DNA of 64,000 nucleotides from Methylobacterium platani (GCF_001653715.1 NZ_LWHQ01000019.1:20588-84587); one strand, 5' to 3'; positions 1 to 9,574 are shown, counted from the first letter of the stretch. Numbers and translations: made by a program. The notes: generated from the sequence alone by a model not told the origin.

Positions 1-1
1 C

Positions 2-457
2 AAGGAATTGCTGGAGCGGGTGCGCGCCATCGCGCCCGACAGGGTCCACGTCCTCCCGGCCGGCGAGCAGCCGATCGACGAGTGGGTCCGCGCGCGCACC
101 GATGGGCTCGGCGCCGACATCTTCATCGATGCGGTCGGGCCGGGCGCCCCACACACGACGTCGATCGCGGGCATCAACGCGCTCCGGCGGGGCGGCCGGA
201 TGGTCGATATCGGCGGGATGGCCGAGCCGCTGCCCTTGGAGATGTTCAAGCTGATGTGCTTCCAGATCAGCGTGATCGGCTCCCTGTGGTTCAGCGTCGC
301 CGAAGGCCAGGACATGGCCGAGATGGCCGCGGCGGGCACGCTGGATCTCTCGGTCTTCGAGCATCAACGCTTCGGGCTCGCCGAGATCGAGCAGGCGCTG
401 GACGCCGTCGACCGGCGAAGCGGCGGCTTCACCAACACCGTCGTCATGCACGGGTGA
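2..457 (+). CDS. Zinc-type (MDR) alcohol dehydrogenase, C-terminal part; 5' end outside window
   Basis: The reading frame is open from the left edge, so the start lies outside the window and only about 150 C-terminal residues are seen. They cover the end of the nucleotide-binding domain of a medium-chain dehydrogenase: GLGADIFIDAVG, then LRRGGRMVDIGG, then the end of the catalytic domain. The family oxidises or reduces alcohols and aldehydes with NAD(P) in the cytoplasm; the substrate cannot be told, and the zinc ligands would be in the missing part. The next gene starts 5 bp after the stop, so the two are probably cotranscribed. Confidence 0.75.
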   Translation, partial: KELLERVRAIAPDRVHVLPAGEQPIDEWVRARTDGLGADIFIDAVGPGAPHTTSIAGINALRRGGRMVDIGGMAEPLPLEMFKLMCFQISVIGSLWFSVAEGQDMAEMAAAGTLDLSVFEHQRFGLAEIEQALDAVDRRSGGFTNTVVMHG

Positions 458-462
458 GACCG

Positions 463-996
463 ATGTCGGACAGAACGCTCCACGTGGTCGCGAACCGGGA
501 CGGCCGTTCGGCCTTCGTCGACGTCAGGCCGCTCCCCTCGAACGCCTTCGCGGCGGTGCCCGGCTTCGATCCGGTCCTCGTCTGGGGAACCGAAGCGCAA
601 CCGTCCCTAGCCGGCGACCGCAGCGCGCTCGCCGCACGACCCGAGGCGACGATGCCGGAGGTCGGGGCTACGCGCCTCTGGCTGATCACCTTCCCGCCGG
701 ATGCCGTCTTTACCGCACCCACCTTCGATCCTGCGGCAGCGGGGCAGGAATACGGCGAGCGGCTGGGGAGCCTGGCCGCCTGCTTCGAGCCGGATCATCC
801 CGGCATGCACACGACGCTGACGGTCGATTACGACATCGTCCTCGATGGCGAACTGACCCTCGAGATCGATGGCGGCGAGACCAAAGTGCTCCGCCCGGGC
901 GACGTAGTCGTCCAGCACGGCACGCGTCACGCGTGGCGCAACCACACGGCCAAGCCCGCCACGTTGATCGCGGTCCTGATCGGCGCGAGCCGCTGA
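463..996 (+). CDS. Cupin-domain protein
   Basis: A 177-aa protein. The ATG at 463 lies 5 bp after the dehydrogenase stop, which favours this start over longer readings. The C-terminal 70 residues form a single cupin barrel: HTTLTVDYDIVLDGELTLEIDGG, then LRPGDVVVQHGTRHAWRN. Histidines near residues 115 and 152-155 are possible metal ligands. The N-terminal 100 residues are typical of the cupins found next to dehydrogenases in aromatic or hydroxy-acid breakdown clusters. It may be an isomerase, dioxygenase or small-ligand binding protein; the sequence does not decide which. Confidence 0.7.
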   Translation: MSDRTLHVVANRDGRSAFVDVRPLPSNAFAAVPGFDPVLVWGTEAQPSLAGDRSALAARPEATMPEVGATRLWLITFPPDAVFTAPTFDPAAAGQEYGERLGSLAACFEPDHPGMHTTLTVDYDIVLDGELTLEIDGGETKVLRPGDVVVQHGTRHAWRNHTAKPATLIAVLIGASR

Positions 997-1086
997 GCCG
1001 GGACGCCGAGGACCGGCGTCGAAGACCGAATGCGGGCGAAGGATCGCCCGCGCTCCGCCCATCGCGATCGCAGAAGGTTGACCAAG

Positions 1087-2097
1087 ATGACCCGTTCCAC
1101 CGCTGCGCGGCGGCCGAATGGCCGGCGCTTGAGCCTTGCCGCCTGCGTTGCGGCCTGCGGCGCGTTCGTTTCGACCGTGTCCGCCTTTGCCCAGGACCGT
1201 CCGACGCACAGGATCGGCTTCGTGGCGGGAGCGGGCGGCTTTCCTAAGATGGCGGTCACGAACCAGACCTTCTTCGACGCGCTCGCCGAAGTAGGCTACC
1301 CACACGGCAAGGTCCTCGATGTCGTCTTTCGCACGGCCGAGGGCAACATGTCGAAGATGCCGACTTTGGTGAAGGAGGTGCTCGACCAGAACGTTGAAAT
1401 CCTCGTCGTGTCATCGTCGCCAGGTTGCGCTGCCGCCAAGGAGGCGACAGCGACGGTACCTGTCCTGTGCATTTCCGTACAGGACGATCCCATCAAGGCG
1501 GGTCTGACCACCAGCCTTGCCAGGGGGACAGGAAATGTCGTCGGCGTGCACAGCTACCTGGCCGACGGAATGGAGCAGCAGCTCGGATGGCTCCAGCGCC
1601 TCGTCCCGGACCTCCGCTCCATCGGGGTTCTATACAATCCCGGCAACGCGACACACGTCCGCCAGCTTGCGGAGTGGTCCATCCTGGCGGAAGGCCGCAA
1701 GGTCAAGGTCGTCGCTATGCCGGTAGCGTCGAAGAATGACCTCGATCCTGCGATCAAGGCCGCGAAGGAAGCCCAAGCCCAGATCGGGATCGGACTGCTC
1801 GGCGCCGACACGTACGCGCTACGCAAGGAGATCGCCGAGGCTGCCCGGGCGCAAGGTTTCCCGATCGCCATGGACACCCCCGGCGGCTACACCCATATGG
1901 GTGGCGTTGCCACGATCGGTGTCGACATCGTTCCCTACTATCGGCGAGGCGCGCTGGAGCAGATGGTGCCGATGCTCAAGGGCATCAAGCCAGCCGACTT
2001 GGCCTGGATCGGCCCGGATAAGATCGACGTTCGTGTCAATGGTGACGTCGCACGCGCCTTCGGCGTTCAGGTTCCGGCCGCCGTCCCCGTCGATTGA
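1087..2097 (+). CDS. ABC transporter substrate-binding protein (PF04392 type)
   Basis: A 336-aa periplasmic binding protein. The ATG at 1087 gives a classical signal peptide (MTRSTAARRPNGRR, a hydrophobic core, then AFAQD), so earlier in-frame starts are unlikely. The mature part has the family's layout: an N-terminal lobe with RIGFVAGAGG and VLDVVFRTAEG, a hinge with VPVLCISVQDDPIKAGL, then LARGTGNVVGV, and a C-terminal lobe ending IGPDKIDVRVNGDVARAFG. Members bind a small ligand for an ABC importer. No permease or ATPase gene is adjacent, so it is an orphan here or works with a transporter elsewhere. The ligand is unknown. Confidence 0.8.
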   Translation: MTRSTAARRPNGRRLSLAACVAACGAFVSTVSAFAQDRPTHRIGFVAGAGGFPKMAVTNQTFFDALAEVGYPHGKVLDVVFRTAEGNMSKMPTLVKEVLDQNVEILVVSSSPGCAAAKEATATVPVLCISVQDDPIKAGLTTSLARGTGNVVGVHSYLADGMEQQLGWLQRLVPDLRSIGVLYNPGNATHVRQLAEWSILAEGRKVKVVAMPVASKNDLDPAIKAAKEAQAQIGIGLLGADTYALRKEIAEAARAQGFPIAMDTPGGYTHMGGVATIGVDIVPYYRRGALEQMVPMLKGIKPADLAWIGPDKIDVRVNGDVARAFGVQVPAAVPVD

Positions 2098-2099
2098 TC

Positions 2100-2450
2100 A
2101 TGCCTCCCGAAGATCTCTCATCGCTATACCTCGTTGCTCACCGCCGCAGCTATCGTGAGACAATCAGGTTCTACGAGAACGGCTTGGGTCTGAAACGGTT
2201 GCCTGGGCGATCTGGCGCGGCAATATTTGATTTAGGCGGCCGGCGTCTTGTTTTATTGAAGACTGACGAAAATCCGAGCAGTCGCGAGACAGGGCTGCGG
2301 TTGCACGTTCATGGGCTCTTGCACTGTTTGTCGTATTTAAAAACCGCAGGATTTTCGGGTGTGCCATCAGATTTTGTGATGCGCTCAAGAGATAACGTTG
2401 AAATCGAAGATCCATCGGGAAATATCATAACCCTTACAGATACGTCTTGA
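2100..2450 (+). CDS. VOC/glyoxalase-family small protein
   Basis: A 116-aa protein starting at ATG 2100, 2 bp after the preceding stop. It carries a single VOC module: YRETIRFYENGLGLKR, then GAAIFDLGGRRLVLL, and the closing strand NVEIEDPSGNIITL, typical of glyoxalase and extradiol-dioxygenase-like folds. With one module it would dimerise to form a metal site; E and H candidates are present but the reaction cannot be named. Its base composition is clearly more AT-rich than its neighbours, which suggests a separate origin. Confidence 0.65.
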   Translation: MPPEDLSSLYLVAHRRSYRETIRFYENGLGLKRLPGRSGAAIFDLGGRRLVLLKTDENPSSRETGLRLHVHGLLHCLSYLKTAGFSGVPSDFVMRSRDNVEIEDPSGNIITLTDTS

Positions 2451-2855
2451 TTTGCGTATTTTTGCCATAGGCGCGAATTCGAATGTCCGAAACATCCTTA
2501 AAACCGGACATTCGCGTTCCGTTTTATAAAAATCCGCTTGGGGTCACTGCCGGACCCTCCCCTGCCCCGGCAGATATCCTGCCGTAGCACGCAGGGCCGT
2601 GACGATGTCGCGGCGAAGCAGGAGCATCCATCCCACACAAACCTTCGAAGGCGCCGACCGAACCGCCCGCATAGTGTCGAAGTCGCACCTCGGTTCGTTC
2701 GGCTTTGCGCATTGCCGGACGCCCTTGTCGTCGTCGGCCCCCTCCCCTACCCCCGTAGGAAATCTGCCGTCGCACGCAGGGCCGAGGCAAAGCAGCGGAA
2801 GCCGAACATAGTGACGCTTTAAAGACGCAAGGGGGTGAGCCTTCGATGGCGTTGA
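2451..2855. other. Intergenic region without a convincing gene
   Basis: No open frame here shows family features. The stretch holds two imperfect copies of a roughly 50-bp segment, at 2549-2599 and 2733-2784. Both read CTCCCCT early and end with CGCACGCAGGGCCG or a close variant. Confidence 0.4.
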
Positions 2856-4037
2856 TTAGGCGGTTGGCAGCGGATCGGTGCCTTCGCTCAGGATAGCGAG
2901 GTAGCGGCGATAGCCGAAGACGCGGCCGCGCCGGCGGCCGGTCACCTCTTCGACGATGCCGAGCCGCTGTAGATCAGCGAGCGCCGCGTTGACCGTCGGC
3001 GAGGACAGCCCCGTCCTTTCGACGAGCTGATTACTCGTGACATACGGGTTCTGCTGCATGAGGTCGTGAATGCGCAGCGCTGAGCCCGCTCGCTCACTCT
3101 GGGCTGTGATGAGCTCGCGGTCCTGCTTGAACAGATCAACGATGCGCCTCGCCGCATCAAAGGCTTGATTGGCCGTCTCGGCGACACCGTCGAGGAAGAA
3201 CTCGAGCCAAGCCTCCCAAGAGCCGTGCTCGCGCACCTCTTGCAACAGGCGATAGTAATCGGTGCGCCGAGTCTTGAGATAAAGGCTCAGATAGAGAAGT
3301 GGCTTCTGCAGCACGCCGTGCACGCAGAGGTAAAGCGTCACGAGTAGGCGGCCGATACGGCCGTTGCCATCAAGGAATGGGTGTATTGTCTCAAACTGAA
3401 CGTGGATGAGCCCAGCTTTTATCAAGGCGGGAAGCCTCGACTGGTTCTCGTGCATGAAGGCTTCCAGCGCGCCGAGCGTCGCGTCGAGCTCGGTAGCGGG
3501 TGGTGGAACGAAGAGGGCGTTGCCCGGTCGGCTGCCGCCGATCCAGTTCTGCGAGCGACGAAACTCGCCTGGGCTCTTGGTGCCCCCGCGCCCGCTTTGA
3601 AGAAGGCGGGCGTGCATCTCACGGATGAGCCGGAGCGACAGCGGCAGTTCGTCAAGACGCTCGAGCCCAAACATCATCGCGTCGACGTAGTTCGAAACTT
3701 CACGGATATCATCGATCGGCTCGCCGGCCTGCGCTTCGGTTTCGAACCGGAGCAGGTCCGAGAGCGTCGACTGCGTACCCTCGATCTGCGACGAAAGAAC
3801 CGCTTCCTTCCGGACGTACATGTAAAGGAACAGTTCTTGGCGGGGCAGGAGCATGGTGATCCCATCGAGCCGCCCCAGTGCTCGTTCGGCGACGCTCAGG
3901 CGCTCGAGGAGGGAGAGTACGTCGATTGACGGCTCGGGCGGGAGTGGCGGCGGCACAAAAGCGCGGACAACCTCGCCGGCGACAGGCGTGTCAAGGAACC
4001 GGCCGAGCCGACGGTTGGTCTGAGAGATGTCAGTCAT
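2856..4037 (-). CDS. Fic-domain AMP-transferase with N-terminal inhibitory helix and winged-helix tail
   Basis: A 393-aa protein with the canonical Fic loop HPFLDGNGRIGR (residues 219-230). The histidine is the catalytic base and DGN-GR binds the ATP phosphates. Residues 82-87 (SSQIEG) fit the inhibitory motif (S/T)xxxE(G/N) placed before the Fic core, which makes this a class II, self-inhibited Fic protein. The C-terminal ~70 residues resemble a winged helix-turn-helix, ending with the basic segment RRRGRVFGYRRYL. Such Fic-wHTH proteins AMPylate target proteins, or regulate transcription in ways that are poorly known. It stands alone with its promoter side at about 4038-4150. Confidence 0.85.
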   Translation of the reverse strand: MTDISQTNRRLGRFLDTPVAGEVVRAFVPPPLPPEPSIDVLSLLERLSVAERALGRLDGITMLLPRQELFLYMYVRKEAVLSSQIEGTQSTLSDLLRFETEAQAGEPIDDIREVSNYVDAMMFGLERLDELPLSLRLIREMHARLLQSGRGGTKSPGEFRRSQNWIGGSRPGNALFVPPPATELDATLGALEAFMHENQSRLPALIKAGLIHVQFETIHPFLDGNGRIGRLLVTLYLCVHGVLQKPLLYLSLYLKTRRTDYYRLLQEVREHGSWEAWLEFFLDGVAETANQAFDAARRIVDLFKQDRELITAQSERAGSALRIHDLMQQNPYVTSNQLVERTGLSSPTVNAALADLQRLGIVEEVTGRRRGRVFGYRRYLAILSEGTDPLPTA

Positions 4038-4799
4038 GCCGCCAATCTTGGCCGATGAGCGTTATTAAAGCAATTCGGGCTTTCTTTAAATAAGATGGAT
4101 GCTAAGGTAGGCACCCTTAAATAAGGGACGCGCAGCTGTCAGGTCATCCCCCCAGAGAGGCAGGAGTCGCACTCTGTGGCGGTCGATTGCCGGCATGCTG
4201 TCTGCTCCTTACGCAAAATGGCTCGCCACCTGGAACACTTTCCATAAGGAATCGCCGCTTGAATCCTGCGAGTTCTAGGGCAGCAGTGGGATTGGCGCAG
4301 CTTCTCAGATCAGTCAGACGACCTTATTGCGGTACGGAGGCTTGGGCTGTAAATGACGCCAACCGAGCGGCCAAAGGGCGGCAGTCTGGTAGCTGTCAGG
4401 CAATCGCCTTAGACCAGAGCAGCTCCTCACTTATGACAGGCGACGTTGGCCCCCTGCCCTGTTCCGGGCACCAATACGTGGCGCGCTGCTGGTAGGCCCG
4501 GAAACCCGGCTTGTAAGGAATGGCGAGCACTTCCCGTATCAGGATATCAGCCACGTTGCCGTTGGGCGATGCGAGCGACGTAAGGGTACAACATAGCGAT
4601 CGGTCCGGCCAGACCGTTCGATCCGGACCGGCCCTTTGACGAGTTGGTGCAAGCGTCCGGAAGCAAGCAGGCCTTAGTCCAGTTCGGCTTTGCAGCGGGG
4701 TTTCGAGATCTCCGGCGCGTCCGGCTCGATAGTGCCCTGCGGCTGAAGTTTGAGGCAGAGGAACGCCTGCTGGAAGGTGCCGATGGTCTACCGCGTGCC
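4038..4799. other. Gene-poor stretch between fic and the decayed IS630 element
   Basis: I see no reliable gene. A minus-strand frame ending at 4396 has a plausible C-terminal sequence (NVADILIREVLAIPYKPGF), but nothing upstream supports it. The stretch is probably scar sequence linked to the neighbouring dead transposon. Confidence 0.35.
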
Positions 4800-5845
4800 C
4801 ACCATCCTGGAGTTGCGCGAGGAGGGACCAGGCGAGCTCAGAGATGGGCTCGTCGGCGCAAAACCACTCAGGGCCTGGCCTTGAGAGCCAGGATCGTGGT
4901 GTTGGCTGCCGTCGGTCTGAGCAATACAGCCATCTCGGCCACCTCGCCGCTGGCAAGCATACGGTTGGCAAGTGGCGCCAGCGCTTCGCTACTCAGCGAG
5001 TGGATAGTCCGCTTGACGAACCCCGCTCGGGTGCGCCGCTTCGAATCGGCGACGAACAGGTCACCGAATTGATTGACCGCGCGCTCTACCAGTGGTCGCG
5101 GGGTGCCGTTCACTGGAACCAGCGCACATGGTCAAGGCCAATGAGGTATCGGGCACGTCGGTTAGGCGAGTATGGTGAGCGTTCGGCCTGCATCCGCACC
5201 GGTTTGAGACCTTCAAGCTCTCGGCCGATCCGCTGCTTGCCGACAAGGTGCGCGATGTCGTGTGGCCTTACCTGGCACCACTCACCCGCGCCCTGGCTCT
5301 CTGCGTGGACGAGAAATACCAGATTCAGGAACTCGAGCGCACGCAGCCATTGCTACCGCTCTGGCTCCGTCAGGAGGGGCGGCGCACTCACATCTATGCC
5401 CGGCACAGTACAGCCCTTTATTTGCCGCTCGCAACGTGAAAGCCGAGACCGCCATCGGGCAGTGCTACCTTCATCACCGATCCAGCGAGCTCCGCTACTT
5501 CCTGGATGAGATCGAGGCGGCGGTACCTGCCGACCTCAACGTGCATGTGGTGATCGACAACTCGGCAGCGCACAAGACCAACTTGATCCGCGCTCGGCTG
5601 CCAAGCGCCCGGGCTATCACGTGCACTTCACGCCGACATCCGCCTCGTAGATCAACCAGGCCGCGCGGTGGTTCGGCCTTTTGACCTAGCGCGCGATCCG
5701 GCGCGATGTTTATTGCTCGGCGTCGGGGCTCGAACGCGACATTCACACTTTCGTTTAAACCGCGAACGCTGGTTCAAAACCGTTCCAGTGGATGACGTTA
5801 GCGGACGCCACCCTGGCCAGCGTCAAACGCTTTGCTTGGGGTACT
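4800..5845 (+). pseudogene. Degenerate IS630-family transposase
   Basis: Fragments of one IS630 transposase appear in order but in changing frames: RRRKTTQGLALRARIV and VGLSNTAI (about 4850-4935), VGKWRQRF and LDEPRSGAPLRIGDEQV (about 4963-5075), FKLSADPL, KVRDVVWPYLAP and ALALCVDEKYQIQ (about 5210-5330), then YFLDEIEAAVPADLNVHVVI (about 5495-5555), and GLERDIHTFV ending near 5760. Several frameshifts and internal stops mean it cannot give a working enzyme. The DDE catalytic CVDEK and VIDN segments survive. It lies just downstream of repB and marks old rearrangement of the replication block. Confidence 0.85.
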
Positions 5846-5896
5846 CGACGCTGAGCCAGGAGCATCCTCTTTGCCACTAACCCCAAACGCAGGCCA

Positions 5897-6931
5897 CTAG
5901 TCCTTGCCGGCCTTGAAGTCAGCGAGGAGTTCAGGAAGCCGACCAAGCAGATAGTTGCCGAAACTCGGCTCTAGCTTCTCATCCAGCGAAAGGATGAAGC
6001 GCTGATCTCCCCGCTCGACGCGAGCGAGTTTGCGACCCGTCTCGTCCTTCCAGACCTCAACCTTTTTCACATCTGCTTTTGGGGCTAATGCCTCAAGTAA
6101 TTCGGCGAATCGCTCATCGGTCGGCCGTCTCTGGAAATTCGGGTCGCCGAGGATGCGGTCCACCTTGTTTGGCGGCGCCGTCCTAATTAGCTCGGCGAGT
6201 GCACGCCAGCGCGGACCACCCGCTTTTGGTGCCGGCCCAATGGCGGCGACTACGTGTTCTGGGACCGTACGTGCAACAGTGATGTAGTTGGATACGTCCG
6301 GCTTATGGACTCCCATCGCCGCACAGATCACGTCTCGCGTGAACGTTAGAGCCTCAAGCCGAAAGGCGAAGAAGGCTCGCTCGATGTAGCTGAGATTTCG
6401 GCGATCGAGGTTCTCTTTGCCCTGGGCGACAACCAGCTCCGCGTCGGTGAGCGGTCGAACGACTGCGCGGACGGGCCTTCTGAGAGCACGGCAGGCCCTC
6501 GCGCGACGATGTCCGAAGGCAATCTGGTATCGGCCTGGCTTCGACGGGTGAGGGCGGACAAGGATCGGTACCTGCTGACCGCTTTCGCGAATGCTCTCGA
6601 CCAGAGTATCGAGCGTCGGATCAGTCGCATCTGACACTCGATCGGCGACGAAGGATCCGTCGAGCAGTTCGGCATCGAGCTCAACAATGGCGGAACCGGT
6701 TTCGATCTGCTCGGCGACCTCCGCGCGAGATGCAAGGTGCTCAAGAGCCGATCCCATGGCCGCCACGGCTCCGCTTCGGATGCGAGGAGCGGGTAGCGGG
6801 TTAGAAGCTTCTAATGGTGGATTGGAACCATCGCTCGGCCCGTTAGAAGCTTCTAACGACTCAACCGGGGAGGGGACCGCTGGCAGCGGTCCCGTCTGGA
6901 AAATCGCGTCGAGGCTTGATTTCCGGCTCAT
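5897..6931 (-). CDS. repB: RepB, ParB-type plasmid partition protein
   Basis: A 344-aa centromere-binding protein of the repABC family. The start is ATG 6931, which overlaps the repA stop as ATGA (6928-6931) and implies translational coupling. The ParB-like domain spans about residues 90-200: SGQQVPILVRPHP, then YQIAFGHRRARACRALRRPVRAVV, then ELVVAQGKENLDRRNLSYIERA. An HTH follows (VICAAMGVHKPDVSNYI). The C-terminal half should dimerise. RepB binds parS and works with RepA to segregate the plasmid. Two parS palindromes lie inside the first 45 codons and encode the repeated LEASN residues. No repC follows; a dead IS630 element does. Confidence 0.9.
   Translation of the reverse strand: MSRKSSLDAIFQTGPLPAVPSPVESLEASNGPSDGSNPPLEASNPLPAPRIRSGAVAAMGSALEHLASRAEVAEQIETGSAIVELDAELLDGSFVADRVSDATDPTLDTLVESIRESGQQVPILVRPHPSKPGRYQIAFGHRRARACRALRRPVRAVVRPLTDAELVVAQGKENLDRRNLSYIERAFFAFRLEALTFTRDVICAAMGVHKPDVSNYITVARTVPEHVVAAIGPAPKAGGPRWRALAELIRTAPPNKVDRILGDPNFQRRPTDERFAELLEALAPKADVKKVEVWKDETGRKLARVERGDQRFILSLDEKLEPSFGNYLLGRLPELLADFKAGKD
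6800..6815. promoter_or_regulatory. parS: parS-like palindrome, copy 1 (one mismatch)
   Basis: GTTAGAAGCTTCTAAT fits the repABC centromere consensus GTTNNNNGCNNNNAAC except for its last base. It lies within the repB coding region. Confidence 0.75.
6842..6857. promoter_or_regulatory. parS: parS palindrome, copy 2 (perfect)
   Basis: GTTAGAAGCTTCTAAC is a perfect 16-bp palindrome that matches the repABC parS consensus exactly. It lies 42 bp from copy 1, about four helical turns, so two RepB dimers would bind the same DNA face. Both copies are coding sequence of repB. Confidence 0.85.
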
Positions 6932-8130
6932 GCACGCCCCCACGCGCGACGGATGGTAGCTTCGATCTCAGCGTTCACGGCTTCGAGAGCTTCGATAGCT
7001 CGATCGTAAGTCGAACGTGTCATGGTCTCCCGCCCGATTTCATAAAGGGTCTGCTTGGACAGGCCGGCATCCGATACCGCTGAGGACTTCAGCATCGGTG
7101 CATTTAGTACGGCCTCCCCAAACAAGTTGCGCAGCAACGCAACAATGCGGTTCTGCGGCCCATCCTGTGGTTCGTATCGCGTGATGAGATAGCGCAATGC
7201 ATCATACTCAATCTTCCCACCGGCATCTCGCACGACAGAGAGAAGGTCGTTCGCCATCGCGAGGAACTGCGACATCGACGAGACATCGAGCATTTGCGGG
7301 TGGATCGTGATGAGGAGCGACGTTGCCGCGCAGAGAGCTGAGAGCGTCAGGAAGCCGAGTTGCGGCGGGCAATCGATCACAACGATATCGTAGCGGTCAT
7401 CGACTGTGCTGAGGGCCTGAGCGACGCGGGTGAAGAAAAGCTGGTCGGTGCTCCTACGCTTGGCGAGCGCCTTCGGCGTTTCGTGCTCAAATTCCATCAA
7501 CTCGAGATTGGCCGGCACAACGTCGAGGCCAGTAAAGTAGCTTGGGCGGATGATATCGGAGAGTGGACGAGCTCCCTCATACCGGATTGCGCCGTAAAGC
7601 GTATCGTTCGGTCGTACATCGAGTTCAGGTTGAACACCGAGGAGGGCAGACAAACTGGCTTGGGGATCTAGGTCGATGGCCAGGACGCGATAACCGCGAA
7701 GCACGAGAGACTGTGCAAGGTGCGCCGCCGTTGTGGTCTTGCCCGAGCCCCCTTTGAAGTTCACCACAGAAATGATCTGAAGGTGCTCCCCAGGTCCACG
7801 CCAGGGCTGATACTTGCGACTCGAACGATTAATCTCGTCCAGATGCGTGCGAACGCCGTGGATATCGGCGAGCGAATATGATCGGCGCCCCGTCGCGGAA
7901 ACCTCGGGCTGGGGTCCTGCTCGATCGATCGAGAGTTGCCGCAGCCGACTGTCCGAAACGCCAATGATTTTGGCAGCCTCGCCGGAGGAGAACCGACGGA
8001 GGGTCTTAGCAGCACTTGGTGGATAGAGCGCAGCTGACATCCTTTGCAACTGGGTACGCAGGATTTCGGCGTGGTCGCCGATCATCTCGCTTTGGGTGGC
8101 CACTGACGGTCTCAACGTCTGGTGCGGCAT
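6928..8130 (-). CDS. repA: RepA, ParA-type partition ATPase
   Basis: A ParA-family ATPase of about 400 aa. The N-terminal MerR-like DNA-binding domain (FSSGEAAKIIGVSDSRLRQLS, then GRRSYSLADI) is typical of RepA, which represses its own operon. The deviant Walker A box VNFKGGSGKTTT lies near residues 123-134, and Walker B-like DIVVIDCPPQLG near residue 245. I chose ATG 8130; GTG 8145 is also possible. With ADP or ATP it acts as repressor or as the motor that moves RepB-parS complexes over the nucleoid. repB overlaps its stop by 4 bp. repC is not downstream but about 1.4 kb upstream. Confidence 0.9.
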   Translation of the reverse strand: MPHQTLRPSVATQSEMIGDHAEILRTQLQRMSAALYPPSAAKTLRRFSSGEAAKIIGVSDSRLRQLSIDRAGPQPEVSATGRRSYSLADIHGVRTHLDEINRSSRKYQPWRGPGEHLQIISVVNFKGGSGKTTTAAHLAQSLVLRGYRVLAIDLDPQASLSALLGVQPELDVRPNDTLYGAIRYEGARPLSDIIRPSYFTGLDVVPANLELMEFEHETPKALAKRRSTDQLFFTRVAQALSTVDDRYDIVVIDCPPQLGFLTLSALCAATSLLITIHPQMLDVSSMSQFLAMANDLLSVVRDAGGKIEYDALRYLITRYEPQDGPQNRIVALLRNLFGEAVLNAPMLKSSAVSDAGLSKQTLYEIGRETMTRSTYDRAIEALEAVNAEIEATIRRAWGRA

Positions 8131-8576
8131 GACATGCTGGTTCACAGCCTCAACTCTCGCTCACGGTAAATCGGCCGAATGGACGTTAGAACCGTGAAGG
8201 TTACCGATTTGCTACGATTCGCAGGGGGTGTCGAGTCCGGAATCAGCGCGAGGCAAGCGAAGCATGAGGATCGATCTGGGTTGCCCTCCAAGTTTACCCC
8301 ACGACGGCTCGATCGCGCTGAACCGAATGTGGTTCCACCAAGAACGCGATCCGTATCGCTGGTAGTAGCCAACAGCGCTCGTACCGGGCTCGCCGTCTAT
8401 CAGTCCGGACAATGGGCGGCAGATCGCGCTGAGGCTCGGTCTACTCCCTCAGCCACCTGGCAAATGGGTCGGGGTCCGAGTCATTGGCATGAACCGCGAT
8501 CGAAGCTGCGGGCAGCGGCCGATCACGACTTCACGCACCGCAATAGGGGGAAACGCACCACGTCTTGGTATGTTGT
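8131..8576. other. repA upstream region with possible operator repeats
   Basis: No convincing gene. Short inverted repeats lie close to repA: AAATCGG at 8168-8174 against CCGATTT at 8204-8210, with AACC/GGTT arms between them. RepA usually binds such repeats to repress repAB, so this is a candidate operator. I could not define a clear promoter. Confidence 0.35.
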
Positions 8577-9190
8577 CATAAGAGGGAGGGGAGATAGAGA
8601 CCGCCAGCTTCGCCCAACCAGCGACGAGCTAGCGGTGGATACCGGCGCGGCTTCTCTTGCTCGCAAACTTGGAGCCAGGAGGAGGGGGCGAGGAACGGCC
8701 ACAGTTGACGATGAACCCGCAGGAGCGCGACGCCACCGTGGCTGTCATGCAGGTCATCCGGGGAGGCTACGACCATCAGCAGGCTGTCGCCCGTGTCGGT
8801 TAGTGCATGGCGCTTGCGGCCGACGGTGCGGTCGGGGGGATCGTACCCGCGCACGCCTTCGAACCCAACGCCACCCGAGCGCACGGCCTGCACATCAAGG
8901 ATGCCCCCGCCGGACTGGACTAGCTCCCGACCCGCTTGCGATCCGCCAAGGTCAAGGCGTGAGCTAGCCGCTCGAACACGCCGGCCGCAGCCTAGTGCTA
9001 GAACCAGCTATACACCGTGCCCCAGGGCGGGAAGTAATGCGACAGCTGGCGCAAGGCACAGAGGATACCATCGAGCACGGCGCACTGCGACCACAGCCAC
9101 GGGCGGCCTATTCGACGTGGGGCGTGCAGCCGCTGCGCGAGCAAGACCCGATCGACGTCGATCAGGCAGGTTACATATAGCAAGGTTTCG
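8577..9190 (-). pseudogene. Degenerate IS5-family transposase
   Basis: On the minus strand, pieces of one IS5-type transposase follow each other in different frames. They are APRRIGRPWLWSQCAVLDGIL and HYFPPWGTVYSWF (about 9000-9110), FERLAHAL (about 8970), then DVQAVRSGGVGFEGVRGYD, GRKRHALTDTG and LLMVVASPDDLHDSHGG (about 8750-8900), ending near 8580. Stops and frameshifts break the frame. The element sits between repC and repA and may have caused, or followed, the separation of repC from repAB. Confidence 0.75.
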
Positions 9191-9574
9191 CGCAAAAGAT
9201 CTGCGCGAGCGGCAAGCGTCCACATCGGGTCTTTCGGTTGTGCATTAGACACTCCCTCAACGCCTGTGACGCGTGCCGCTCACTCAAACCTCAAGCTTGC
9301 ATGCCAGTTCTGAAGCGGATTCTCACGCTTCCTCCCATGATCGAGCCGATCAGGCAGGGTTGCCCTTTTCGGGTCACAGTAGCCGCGCGACCTCGCTGTA
9401 TAGCTGTCGGCTCGCGGCCTTTTCAGCATCCGAAGTTGTCTAGTTTGGGTCGGTGTTGTCACTCCAGTGCTGAATGTCCCCGACACATGTACCTTGAGTC
9501 AAAATCGGCATTTTCGACGTAAGTAGCGATCGGCATGATAGAGCATTCCTGAGCATACATACGTTCTTTGTCGG
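9191..9574. other. Intergenic stretch downstream of repC; nothing recognised
   Basis: No open frame here shows a family signature or a credible start. The last 100 bp before the repC stop are AT-richer. No terminator hairpin stands out. Confidence 0.3.

Noticed and set aside
82..460. Longer upstream start for the cupin gene
   Set aside because: The 5' extension overlaps the dehydrogenase in another frame and looks like arginine-rich shadow translation. ATG 463 fits the operon spacing.
2856..4037. Class II Fic gene paired with a separate antitoxin
   Set aside because: No small partner gene is adjacent, and the inhibitory motif is within the protein.
8179..8967. Long plus-strand frame of 262 codons between repA and repC
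   Set aside because: It crosses the IS5 remnant on the opposite strand and has no family features; treated as chance frame.
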